DNA of 64,000 nt from JANXYW01 sp031400455 (GTDB lineage: Bacteria; Chloroflexota; Dehalococcoidia; DSTF01; JACRBR01). Within the stretch, counting starts at the first letter, position 1, and each line of letters starts with the position of its first letter. The translations under genes and the position numbers were made by a program. The stretch spans positions 23,958-87,957 of the forward strand of contig JANNPX010000031.1 of NCBI GenBank assembly GCA_031400455.1, given 5' to 3'. Shown here piece by piece: positions 17,427 through 25,481 of this stretch. The notes beneath the pieces were generated by a model. That model saw only the letters and a program-made list of their open reading frames with translations, was not told the origin of the DNA and made no database searches.

Positions 17427-17717
17427 TCAGCACTTCGCCGTGGCGACGACCTGCTCGCAGGTAGCGACCTGTTTGATCTCGACGCTGCCGACCATGCCGA
17501 ATGGCTGCATGAACTTCTCGACCGGTTCCTGCGAGTCGGCTTCGAGAACCATGTTCATCTTGTGCTCGCCCGGATGAACGACGTCGGCCAGGATCTTGAT
17601 GCCGTAGGTAGCGGCATTCGGCTGGCTGACGTGCTTGCCGAGCATCTGCATCATTTCGGGCTGCTGCGTCGGGCAGGTCTCGAGCGTGTGCTTGTGTTCT
17701 ACGAAGTAGAGCGTCAT
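17427..17717 (-). CDS. Small conserved hypothetical protein, nested in frame at 3' end of dnaE2
   Basis: A 96-residue protein MTLYFVEHKHTLETCP... ending TCEQVVATAKC. It resembles small cysteine-containing proteins (VEHxHTxExCP, YGIKILADVVxPGEH, EKFMQPFGMVGSVE) seen as free-standing genes; function is unknown. Its ATG at 17717 has its own ribosome site (AAAGGATG, ending about 4 bases before the start), arguing that it can be made as a separate protein despite being in frame with dnaE2 with no stop between. Confidence 0.6.
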   Translation of the reverse strand: MTLYFVEHKHTLETCPTQQPEMMQMLGKHVSQPNAATYGIKILADVVHPGEHKMNMVLEADSQEPVEKFMQPFGMVGSVEIKQVATCEQVVATAKC

Positions 17718-20700
17718 CGGACATCCTTTCGGCTTCGGAGTGTTGCACACAGTGTTACGAATCGACCGGGCGGTGACAACGCGTGCGCGTAGGGATCGAT
17801 AGCCGAAGTTGTGCGATTCCGGCGCCTGCATGGCGTGCGGTACGGGCAGAACGCGGAAATGCTCCGCCAGTACGTTCACAGTGCCCTCCTTTCGCTGGAG
17901 CTGCCCTTCAATGATCACGAACGCTTCGCCTCGGACGAGGGCGCGCTGCTTCTCGTGCAGCCACGGTGGCACGATGATATTCACCATCCCGAACTCGTCC
18001 TCCAGCAGCAGGAATACGAACCCTTTGGCGGTGCCGGGCTGCTGACGGCAGACGACCATGCCGGGCAGATGCACGCGGACGCCGTCCGACATCTGCTGCA
18101 GATGGCGTAACGACGGCAGTGACTCGCCAAGATATGGCCGGATTAGCGACATGGGGTGGTGTCCGGGCGAAAGCGACAGCAGGCGGTAGTCGGCCGTCAT
18201 CCGTTCCCACGTACTCAGGTCGGAGAGCTGCGCCTGATCCTGTTCGACCGGGAGCGCCAGCGCGAGTTGTACGTTCGGCGGGCGGTAAAGCAATCCGAGC
18301 TGCCAGAGCAGCTCGCGGCGGTTGAGGCCGAAAGCATCGAACGCGCCAACCTGGATCAGGTTCTCGATCGCCTCCTCGTGCAGGTGGCACGATGTGATCG
18401 CGCCCATCCGACGCACGAAGTCAGCGAGCGAGACGAATGCGCCGTTGCGGATGCGTTCGCCTTCGATAGTGCGCGCAACATCGCCCCCGATGCTCTTCAC
18501 GTAACCGAATCCGACGCGCAGCGCGTTGCTCGCGACGCTGCACGCGGCGTCGCTGTGGTTGATGTCGGGTGGGAGCACCGTGACGCCGTGACGCTTGGCG
18601 TCGTGCGTGAGGACGTGCGGCGGATAGAAACCCATGGGTTGTGAGTTGAGCAGCGCACAGGTGAACTCGACCGGGTAGTAGCGTCGTAGCCAGGCGGATT
18701 GGTACGCGAGGATTGCGAACGCTGCCGAGTGGCTCTTCGGGAATCCGAACTCCGCGAAGGCGATGATCTTCTCAAAGACGACCTTCGCAATCTCGTCGGT
18801 GACACCGCGGGAGCGCGCTCCTTGCAGAAAGAGATCGAAGAAGCCCGCCATGCCTTCGTGCGAGCGCTTGCGGCTCATGGCGCGGCGCAGCGCTTCCGCT
18901 TGTCCGTCCGTGAAGCCGGCGACGGCGGTGGCCGCCTGCAACACCTGCTCCTGGTACAGGATGACGCCCAGCGTTTCCGCCAGGACCGGCTCCAGGCTCG
19001 GATGGTCGAACGGTGGCTTGAAGTCGGGATCGGCGAGCAGCGCCTGCCGGTGCCGGACGTACGGGTTGACGGCGCCGCCGACGATCGGGCCGGGGCGGAC
19101 GATGGCGACCTGCACCGTCAGGTCTTCGAGCGAACGTGGCCGGGTACGCGGCAGCATCTGCATCTGCGCGCGGCTTTCGATTTGGAAGACGCCCACGGTA
19201 TCGCCGTCGCAGATCATGTCGTAGACATCCGAGTCCTGAAAGTTGATGCGGCTGAGATCTTGAACGATATCGTGCTGATCGGCGATCAGCTCGGTGCATT
19301 CTTCGACCAGTGAAAGCATGCCCAGCGCGAGAAAATCGATCTTGATGAAGCGCGCATCGTCGATGGAGTCCTTATCCCACTGGCAGATGAAGCGGCCTTC
19401 CATTGCGGCGCGTTCGACCGGCACCAGTTCGACGATCGGCTTGGTGGAGATCACCATGCCGCCGACATGCTGGCTGAGATGGCGCGGGAAGCCCGAGATC
19501 TGCTTCGAGAGGTCGATGAGGTCCCGCCAGATCGGCGCATCGATCTTGCCGGCGTACTCGACATACATCGACATCTCGTTCTCGATATCGGAGCCGTGCC
19601 CCCACCCCGCTCGCTTCGCCAACCGGTCGAGTTCGCTCTCAGCGATGCCAAGCGCCTTGCCGACATCGCGTATGGCACTGCGCAGCTTATAGGTGGGGAA
19701 GCTGGCGACAAGCGCGGCATGCTCCTGACCAAAGTGCTCGTAAACGCGGAGGATCAACTTCTCGCGGATGTCGCGCGGGAAGTCGAGGTCGATATCCGGT
19801 ACGGACGCGATCTCTTCGTTCAGGAAGCGGCCGAGGAAGAGGTTGTACTTGATGGGGTCGACGTGCGAGAGCCCGATCAGATAGCAAAGGATCGAACCGA
19901 CAGAGGATCCGCGGCCACGCCCGGGCGGCAGCCCCGACCGGCTGCGGGCGCTGTCTTTCCCCCGCACCTCAACGGCGACGTCGCGGCTGAGTTCGAGCAG
20001 GTCGCGATAAATGAGGAAGAAGCCTGAGAGCCCGTGCTTGCGCACGAGTCGCAGTTCTTCCTGCAGTCGCTGCTCAACATTGATCGGAATCGCGCCCCCG
20101 ATGAGGCCATAGCGCTCACGTGCGGCGCTTCGGCAGATCGTTTCGAGGTAGGCGTCGGCGGTAGAGCCGTCGGGCGCCTCGTAGTTCGGGAAGCGATAGT
20201 CGATATCCGTCGTCAGATCGAACGTGCAGCGTTCCGCGATGCGGGCGCTCTCGTCGAGCGCATCGGGCCATTCGGCGAACAGCGCTTCCATCTCCGCGGA
20301 TGACTTCAGGTAGTACTCGGAGTTCTCGCGACGCTCGCGGTGCGATGCCTCGAGCGTGCTGCGATTGCGGATCGCCACCATGACGTCCTGCAGGCGATGG
20401 CGATCGCGATCGTGATAGTGCACGTCGTTGGTGGCGACGTAGCGGACGCCGTGCGCACGCGCCAGTTCGACGAGCCGGCGGCAGCGGTCCGTATCGCCGT
20501 AGACAAGGTTGTGTTGGAGTTCGATGTAGAAGTTCTCGCGCCCGAACCAGCCAACGTATCGCGCGATCGCCGCTTCGGCCGCGGGAATATCGCTGGCGGC
20601 GACCAGTGCCGGCACTTCGCCGTGCTTGCAACCGGAGAGCGCGATGAGGCCGCTGGTGTGCTGCGCAAGCGCTTCGTACGCCAGGCGCGGCTGCTTGCGT

Positions 20701-21020
20701 TCGCCGCTGAGGTGCGCGGTGGAGAGCAGGCGGCAGAGGTTGGTGTACCCCGCGGTGGTTGCGGCCAGCAGCGTCAGGTGGTGGCCATCCTCGAGCGTCA
20801 CTTCCGAGCCGGTGATGGCACGGATGCCGAGCGCCTTCGCGGCCTGAGCGAACTCCATCGATCCGTAGAGCCCATCGTGGTCGGTGAGGGCCAGCGTCTC
20901 GTAGCCAAGGTCGCGCGCACGAAACAGCAGTTCCTCGCTGCTGGATGCGCCATCTAGCAGCGACCAGCAGGAGTGGAGGTGGAGTTCTGCGCGATAGCGG
21001 TTGGCAACGACCTCAGACAT
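17427..21020 (-). CDS. dnaE2: Error-prone DNA polymerase III alpha subunit DnaE2 (ImuC), with C-terminal in-frame extension
   Basis: The translesion C-family polymerase. The N-terminal PHP domain begins AELHLHSCWSLLDGASS with TDHDGLYG; the palm active site is PDIDLDFPRDIREK; SRAQMQMLPRTRPRSLEDLTVQVAIVRPGPI, NHLD-free YQSAWLRRYYPVEF and the HhH/OB region (VHLPGMVVCRQQPGTAKGFVFLLLEDE) follow. The normal DnaE2 end is near ESHNFGYR (about residue 1075). From there the frame stays open through ~26 low-similarity residues into a separate 96-residue domain, giving 1,197 residues. Either a stop was lost or the two are translated separately. It starts 32 bases from the divergent AbrB-like gene and probably shares control with it. 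ImuB is encoded about 1 kb away. Confidence 0.9.
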   Translation of the reverse strand: MSEVVANRYRAELHLHSCWSLLDGASSSEELLFRARDLGYETLALTDHDGLYGSMEFAQAAKALGIRAITGSEVTLEDGHHLTLLAATTAGYTNLCRLLSTAHLSGERKQPRLAYEALAQHTSGLIALSGCKHGEVPALVAASDIPAAEAAIARYVGWFGRENFYIELQHNLVYGDTDRCRRLVELARAHGVRYVATNDVHYHDRDRHRLQDVMVAIRNRSTLEASHRERRENSEYYLKSSAEMEALFAEWPDALDESARIAERCTFDLTTDIDYRFPNYEAPDGSTADAYLETICRSAARERYGLIGGAIPINVEQRLQEELRLVRKHGLSGFFLIYRDLLELSRDVAVEVRGKDSARSRSGLPPGRGRGSSVGSILCYLIGLSHVDPIKYNLFLGRFLNEEIASVPDIDLDFPRDIREKLILRVYEHFGQEHAALVASFPTYKLRSAIRDVGKALGIAESELDRLAKRAGWGHGSDIENEMSMYVEYAGKIDAPIWRDLIDLSKQISGFPRHLSQHVGGMVISTKPIVELVPVERAAMEGRFICQWDKDSIDDARFIKIDFLALGMLSLVEECTELIADQHDIVQDLSRINFQDSDVYDMICDGDTVGVFQIESRAQMQMLPRTRPRSLEDLTVQVAIVRPGPIVGGAVNPYVRHRQALLADPDFKPPFDHPSLEPVLAETLGVILYQEQVLQAATAVAGFTDGQAEALRRAMSRKRSHEGMAGFFDLFLQGARSRGVTDEIAKVVFEKIIAFAEFGFPKSHSAAFAILAYQSAWLRRYYPVEFTCALLNSQPMGFYPPHVLTHDAKRHGVTVLPPDINHSDAACSVASNALRVGFGYVKSIGGDVARTIEGERIRNGAFVSLADFVRRMGAITSCHLHEEAIENLIQVGAFDAFGLNRRELLWQLGLLYRPPNVQLALALPVEQDQAQLSDLSTWERMTADYRLLSLSPGHHPMSLIRPYLGESLPSLRHLQQMSDGVRVHLPGMVVCRQQPGTAKGFVFLLLEDEFGMVNIIVPPWLHEKQRALVRGEAFVIIEGQLQRKEGTVNVLAEHFRVLPVPHAMQAPESHNFGYRSLRARVVTARSIRNTVCNTPKPKGCPMTLYFVEHKHTLETCPTQQPEMMQMLGKHVSQPNAATYGIKILADVVHPGEHKMNMVLEADSQEPVEKFMQPFGMVGSVEIKQVATCEQVVATAKC

Positions 21021-21047
21021 AATTATACTAATTTGAGAAAGGTATAA
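21001..21047. promoter_or_regulatory. Divergent promoters for dnaE2 and the AbrB/PIN pair with a shared palindrome
   Basis: Plus strand: TTGGCA (21001-21006), 17-base spacer, TATACT (21024-21029), leading to the AbrB gene at 21053. Minus strand: a TTGAGA-like -35 and TTATAC (complement of 21042-21047) leading to dnaE2 at 21020. TTATAC (21023-21028) and GTATAA (21042-21047) are perfect inverted arms 13 bases apart, each overlapping one -10. This is where an AbrB/MazE-type repressor would bind for autoregulation. Confidence 0.55.
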
Positions 21048-21052
21048 CAGCG

Positions 21053-21403
21053 ATGGACAAATTCATCTCAACCAAGGCAAAGGTGTCATCGAAGGGCTGG
21101 GTGGTGATTCCGAAAGAGCTCCGCGATGTTCTGGGCATCAAGCCGGGCGATGAAGTGCGCTTCACGTACTGGCCACCTTCGATAGCATCGGGGTACGACC
21201 AAGGTCGGCTGCACGTGCGGAAGGTGCCTGCAGATTCAGTGGCGGCCAGCGCGGGCATGTTCAAGCGGCGCCCGGGAGAGCCGCTCTGGACGCAGCAGAT
21301 GGTGGAAGAGCACCGGATGGAAGTGGAGAAGGAAGAGCGCGAGATGCTCGAGACGCGCAAGGCGCGAGAAGCGCGAGCGCGGCAGCGTAAGCGGTCCGCA
21401 TGA
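21053..21403 (+). CDS. AbrB/MazE-type DNA-binding protein, probable antitoxin
   Basis: A 116-residue protein. The swapped-hairpin AbrB domain is clear: AKVSSKGWVVIPKELRDVLGIKPGDEVRF. The C-terminal ~45 residues (MVEEHRMEVEKEEREMLETRKAREARARQRKRSA) are a highly charged helix expected to wrap the toxin. It overlaps the PIN gene by ATGA, the standard antitoxin-first arrangement. It sits between the two translesion genes and its probable operator covers the dnaE2 promoter. Confidence 0.85.
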   Translation: MDKFISTKAKVSSKGWVVIPKELRDVLGIKPGDEVRFTYWPPSIASGYDQGRLHVRKVPADSVAASAGMFKRRPGEPLWTQQMVEEHRMEVEKEEREMLETRKAREARARQRKRSA

Positions 21404-21822
21404 CGCGATACGTGCATGACAGTTTTTCGTTGCTCGCGCACTTTCGAGAGGAACCGGGTGCCCCGCGCGTCCATGAGTTGATTGCAGACCGCCAGCATCA
21501 GCACTGGATCACGGTGATCAATCTCGGCGAGGTGCTGTACAAGACGACGCGAGAGGATGGAGGCGACGGCGCTGAGCGGATGCTCGGAGCGGCGCTTGAT
21601 CTGCCGCTTGAGCTGGTGGAAGCAGACTTCGAACTGGCGATGCACGCAGCGAGGATCAAGGCGAAATACCGCATGTCGTATGCGGATTGTTTCGCCGCCG
21701 CGCTGGCGCAGCGTCTGGATGCCGCTGTTGTGACGGGCGATCCCGAGTTTGAAGATATCGAGCGGGCAGGTGAGTTGAAGGTCGAATGGCTGCCGCCGAA
21801 GCTGAAGACCAGGCGCCGCTAG
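21400..21822 (+). CDS. PIN-domain ribonuclease, probable VapC-type toxin
   Basis: A 140-residue PIN domain. The acidic active-site set is visible: the first Asp in YVHDSFSLLAHF (the usual DxSxL), Glu in NLGEVLYKT, Asp in SYADCFAAALAQRL and Asp in VVTGDPEFED. These bind Mg and cut RNA in VapC toxins. It follows its antitoxin with a 4-base overlap, and its stop overlaps the stop of the convergent DUF6504-like gene by 4 bases. Confidence 0.87.
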   Translation: MTRYVHDSFSLLAHFREEPGAPRVHELIADRQHQHWITVINLGEVLYKTTREDGGDGAERMLGAALDLPLELVEADFELAMHAARIKAKYRMSYADCFAAALAQRLDAAVVTGDPEFEDIERAGELKVEWLPPKLKTRRR

Positions 21823-22106
21823 TATCGCTGAAGCCACCACTCGCCTCCGATCAGATCGTGGTAGACGGTGACGACGCGCCCGCCTTCGAGCTGGAGCTGG
21901 TAGTACATGCGCGACAGCGGCGCATCGCGCCACCATTCGTCGTCGATGCGCCAGCGATCCTGTATCGAGATGACGCCGCGCATCGCGCCCTCGAAGACAA
22001 TGCCGCTCGGACGCGCGCGCTCATCCAACTCCACGCGTAACAGACGCGGGCCCGCTAGAGGTCGTAGTCGATGAGGGCGTATCTGCGTTCCGGGATTCTT
22101 GACCAC
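21819..22106 (-). CDS. DUF6504-like small protein of the ImuB/DnaE2 locus
   Basis: A 95-residue protein whose C-terminal half reads ISIQDRWRIDDEWWRD, then LSRMYYQLQLEGGRVVTVYHDLIGGEWWLQRY. This Trp/Tyr-rich pattern matches small proteins encoded beside translesion polymerases (DUF6504-type); function unknown. GTG at 22106 is supported by GGAGGT 7 bases upstream even though it overlaps the end of imuB by 52 bases; a GTG at 22034 without such a site is the alternative. It is probably translated with imuB as part of the mutasome operon. Confidence 0.7.
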   Translation of the reverse strand: MVKNPGTQIRPHRLRPLAGPRLLRVELDERARPSGIVFEGAMRGVISIQDRWRIDDEWWRDAPLSRMYYQLQLEGGRVVTVYHDLIGGEWWLQRY

Positions 22107-23269
22107 GGTTCCACCTCCACGATGCGCGTCACCTGCGACTCGCCGCCGAACTGTGCGTTCAACTGACGCAACGCCGCTAGCAACTGCGCGCGGTGCCGTG
22201 CCTGTTCGGCGAAGAGCAGGCTATGTTGCTTTCCCGTCTCCGATGTCAGACCGATAAACTCAAGCGACACCTCTTCGACCGGTCCGGCGAGCTGCAGCGG
22301 CTCGATCAGTTTCGTCAGGACGAAGATGATGCCCGCGTCATCGCCGATCGGCTCGCGAAACGTCAGCGTGCGTTCCCAGCTACCGCCATCGAGCAGCAGG
22401 AAACTCAGCCGCAATTGGCGAACTTGCCGGTAACGCATTGCCGGCTGGCGCAGCAGGCGTCCAACGAGCTGGCGCGCGGCGATGAGCAGTGCGGCGCTGT
22501 TGACGGTTGGAGCGGGCATGGTTAGCGATCCGGCGATCGGTTCGGAGCGTGTGCGTGGGCGGAAGGGCTCGATCGAGATGCCACGCACGAGATCGTAGAG
22601 CCGGCGGCCTTCGCTTCCGAACTGCGCCTGCATGGCGCCGAGTGAGAGGCGCGTGACATCACCGATGGTGCGGAGGTTGTAGAGCGCGAGCTTGCGATGG
22701 ACGTTGTACGAGATGGGCAGGAACGACGTGCTGCGCGGTGCCGCGAATTCCTGCTCTTTGCCGGCGGGGACGACAGTGACTTCGCCCGGTGGGCTTACGG
22801 AAGTGGCAAGGCGGGCGATAAACGTGCCTTCGCCGATACCAGCACTCGACATAACACCGCCCGTGCTCACGCGCACGACTCGGATGAGTCGCGCTGCGAT
22901 CTGCTCTTCCGTGTGGACGTCCGCATTCGGATTGATCGCGGCGAACGCGACGCCGAGGTCGCTCGGTTCGACGAGAGGCTCTGCTTCCTCGAGCGCGGCC
23001 AACATGGCGTCGAACGAGCGGCCGTAGAACACCGGGTCGGGCGGGAGCAGCGTGAGGTCGGGCACGAGCGTGCGCGCATCGCGCAGCGGCATGCCGGCAC
23101 GCACACCGAGCGCGGCGGCTTCGGCAGAGGCATCGACGATCTGATTCGCGCCGGGTGATGGTTCGCCGATAGCGACTGGTCGGCCGAGCAGCGCTGGCGT
23201 GCGCGCACATTCGAGCGCGATGCGGAAGTTGGGGATGGTGACGCAGGCCAGGCGCACGGCCGGCTCCAT
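22055..23269 (-). CDS. imuB: ImuB-like Y-family polymerase-fold protein (non-catalytic)
   Basis: A 404-residue Y-family protein. The first strand reads RLACVTIPNFRIALE where active polymerases have a metal-binding Asp (DxDxFF/Y), and the second acidic pair is replaced in LGVAFAAINPNAD. It is therefore predicted to be inactive, as in ImuB, which tethers DnaE2 to the sliding clamp. VDASAEAAALGVRAGMPLRDARTLVPDLTLLP and SAGIGEGTFIARLAT are the palm/fingers and HhH regions. No imuA/lexA gene is adjacent. ATG at 23269. Its promoter contains an SOS-box-like palindrome. Confidence 0.82.
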   Translation of the reverse strand: MEPAVRLACVTIPNFRIALECARTPALLGRPVAIGEPSPGANQIVDASAEAAALGVRAGMPLRDARTLVPDLTLLPPDPVFYGRSFDAMLAALEEAEPLVEPSDLGVAFAAINPNADVHTEEQIAARLIRVVRVSTGGVMSSAGIGEGTFIARLATSVSPPGEVTVVPAGKEQEFAAPRSTSFLPISYNVHRKLALYNLRTIGDVTRLSLGAMQAQFGSEGRRLYDLVRGISIEPFRPRTRSEPIAGSLTMPAPTVNSAALLIAARQLVGRLLRQPAMRYRQVRQLRLSFLLLDGGSWERTLTFREPIGDDAGIIFVLTKLIEPLQLAGPVEEVSLEFIGLTSETGKQHSLLFAEQARHRAQLLAALRQLNAQFGGESQVTRIVEVEPWSRIPERRYALIDYDL

Positions 23270-23348
23270 TCAGGAGATGCACCCTCGATCCGGAGAGGTG
23301 AACCGGTGCGCGGTGGGGCGGGCGCCGGGCAAAGAGAGGGCTGGCGCC

Positions 23349-23376
23349 AGTATAGAACAAACGTACTATAAATCAA
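23349..23376 (-). promoter_or_regulatory. imuB promoter with SOS (LexA)-like box in the spacer
   Basis: On the minus strand, TTGATT (complement of 23371-23376), a 16-base spacer and TATACT (complement of 23349-23354). The spacer holds TAGAACAAACGTACTA (23353-23368), which fits the Gram-positive/actinobacterial pattern GAAC-N4-GTTC except for one base. A repressor bound there would cover RNA polymerase contacts, as expected for a damage-induced mutasome gene. Confidence 0.6.
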
Positions 23377-23406
23377 GCAAGGAGAGCGGGCAGGTACCAT
23401 AGGTTC

Positions 23407-24984
23407 ATGTTGTATGCAGAACACGTAGCGCGGGCGTTCGGCAGCCTGGATGTGCTGAAGGACGTCACCTTTATTGTCAGCGAAGGCGAACGTGCCGGGC
23501 TGGTCGGGCCGAACGGCGCCGGAAAATCGACGCTGTTGAAGCTGATCGCCGAGGAAGACGCCCCGGACGAGGGTGCATGCGGCCACCGCGGCGGCACTCT
23601 CGGCTACTTGAAGCAGGAAGCCGGGCACGATGCCGACAGCCGCCTCATCGACGAAATGTGGACCGCCTTTCCGGAGGCACGTGCCATCGACCTGGAACTG
23701 CACGAGATCGCCGGCAAGATCGAGCGCGGCGAGGGCGATCTCGATGCGCTGATCCAGGAGCAGGGGCGGCTGTTCGATGCATACGAAGCGATGGACGGCT
23801 ATCGCATCGATACGCGGATCGGGCGAGTGCTGGATGGCCTGAGGTTCGCGCCCACCGACCGGGAGAAGCTCTGCGGGGCGTTCAGCGGCGGCTGGCAGAT
23901 GCGGATCGCGCTGGCGAAGATCCTCGTGCGTCGTCCGGATCACATGCTGCTGGACGAGCCAACGAACCACCTGGATGTCGCGGCGAAAGAGTGGCTGGCT
24001 GACGATCTCTCGAAGTACAAGGGCGTCGTGTTGATCGTCACGCACGACGCGGAGTTCCTGGACCGGGTAGCGAACCGGATCATCGAGTTGCGCGACGGCG
24101 TTGTGGAGACGTACACGGGCAACTACACCGCCTACCAGCAGCAGAAGGCCGCAAAACTCCAGCAGCTCGACCGCGCGGCGGCACGGCAGGACCGCGAGAT
24201 CGATCGGCAAGAGCGGTTCATCGAGCGCTTCCGCGCCAAGGCGACGAAGGCGACCGCGGTGAAGAGCCGCGAGAAGGCAGTCGCGCGGATCGAACGCATC
24301 GAGCGGCCGCAGAAGGAAGCGGAGGTGCACTTCCAGCTCACGGCGCATGGCCGCACGGAACGCGACGTCTTGATGTTGCGCGAGATCGGGCATGCGTATG
24401 GCGATCACGTCGTGCTGGTCGATGTGGACTTACACGTCGAGCGTGGCCAGAAGGTCGTGCTGATCGGACCGAATGGCAGCGGCAAGAGCACGCTGCTGCG
24501 CATCGCCGCCGGCATCATCGAACCGAGTGAGGGCAGCGTGGAGTGGGCGGAGCGCGCGCGGCGCCAGTATTACGACCAGCACCAGGACGAGGTGCTGGAC
24601 CGGGATCACACCGTCCTGGAGGAAGTTCGTTCGGTCGCACAAAGCGAGCCGGATGTGCGGTTACGGACGGTGTTGGGACAATTCCTGTTCAAGGGCGATG
24701 ACGTCTTCAAGAAAATCAGCGTGCTTTCCGGCGGCGAACGGAGCCGCGTGGCGCTTGCGAAGTTCCTCATCCAGCAGACGAACGTGCTGCTACTGGACGA
24801 GCCGACGAACCACCTCGACCGCACGACGCGCCGCAAACTGATCGAGGCGCTCGAGAAGTACGAAGGCACGATCATCTGCGCCAGCCACGATCCTGGCATC
24901 CTCGACCGCGTGGCGACGCGCGTGTACGAGGTGAAGGACGGCGGATGCCGCGAAGTGATCGAGAAGCGCCGCGAGATCGACTAA
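23407..24984 (+). CDS. ABC-F family ATPase (translation/antibiotic-resistance type)
   Basis: A 525-residue protein with two ABC domains and no membrane part. First Walker A VGPNGAGKST, signature FSGGWQMR, Walker B MLLDEPTNHLD; second Walker A IGPNGSGKST, signature LSGGERSR, Walker B LLLDEPTNHLD. The charged helical linker between domains (DREIDRQERFIERFRAKATKATAVKSREKAVARIERIERP) is the P-site tRNA-interaction motif of ABC-F proteins. These act on ribosomes (EttA/Uup/Vga-like); the exact subgroup is unclear. Divergent from imuB with a 137-base gap. Confidence 0.9.
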   Translation: MLYAEHVARAFGSLDVLKDVTFIVSEGERAGLVGPNGAGKSTLLKLIAEEDAPDEGACGHRGGTLGYLKQEAGHDADSRLIDEMWTAFPEARAIDLELHEIAGKIERGEGDLDALIQEQGRLFDAYEAMDGYRIDTRIGRVLDGLRFAPTDREKLCGAFSGGWQMRIALAKILVRRPDHMLLDEPTNHLDVAAKEWLADDLSKYKGVVLIVTHDAEFLDRVANRIIELRDGVVETYTGNYTAYQQQKAAKLQQLDRAAARQDREIDRQERFIERFRAKATKATAVKSREKAVARIERIERPQKEAEVHFQLTAHGRTERDVLMLREIGHAYGDHVVLVDVDLHVERGQKVVLIGPNGSGKSTLLRIAAGIIEPSEGSVEWAERARRQYYDQHQDEVLDRDHTVLEEVRSVAQSEPDVRLRTVLGQFLFKGDDVFKKISVLSGGERSRVALAKFLIQQTNVLLLDEPTNHLDRTTRRKLIEALEKYEGTIICASHDPGILDRVATRVYEVKDGGCREVIEKRREID

Positions 24985-25025
24985 TCTGGTCGATCGCCGG
25001 TTTGCATCGCGGTTACGCCACCTCG

Positions 25026-25481
25026 TCACCACGTGCCGACGAGTTGTGTCGCAAGTAACGTGACCATCGCCGTGAAGCAGATCAGATGATCACGCAGAAT
25101 GCCGCGCCCAATTCGGTGTTGCGCGTCCGCCCCATCGACCCGCGTACCGAGGCGCTGAGCGGCGGGTAATGTCCGTGCGCCGGCCAGACTGATACCAATC
25201 GCGGCTGCCGCGATCGAGACGGCGCTCACGAAGATGTGCGCATCGCCGCGAACGACCTGCGTGATGAGCCCCGCGACCAGTGCGAGCATCACGAGTGCGA
25301 CCAGCCGTCCCATCGGCGAGGCGGTCGTCGTCACCCTCCGATAGTACGCCGAGATCGAATCGAGCGGTTCAGCCGCCGCCGACGACGAGTCGCGGTGACG
25401 CAGAAGCTGGACGTCGAACATGAGATCGAGCCACAGGACAGCGATCAGGAACCCGGCTGCCGCTGTGATGACCGGATTCAC
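25026..25481 (-). CDS. Small integral membrane protein
   Basis: A 151-residue protein with four hydrophobic segments: ITAAAGFLIAVLWLDLMFDVQLL, MGRLVALVMLALVAGLITQVV, HIFVSAVSIAAAAIGISLAG and LICFTAMVTLLATQLVG. No domain is recognised. GTG at 25481 overlaps the stop of the SDR gene (GTGA), so it is probably coupled to it. Confidence 0.65.
   Translation of the reverse strand: MNPVITAAAGFLIAVLWLDLMFDVQLLRHRDSSSAAAEPLDSISAYYRRVTTTASPMGRLVALVMLALVAGLITQVVRGDAHIFVSAVSIAAAAIGISLAGARTLPAAQRLGTRVDGADAQHRIGRGILRDHLICFTAMVTLLATQLVGTW

Noticed and set aside
22867..24408. 513-codon minus-strand frame across imuB start and the ABC-F gene
   Set aside because: Covers two well-supported genes and shows no domain of its own.
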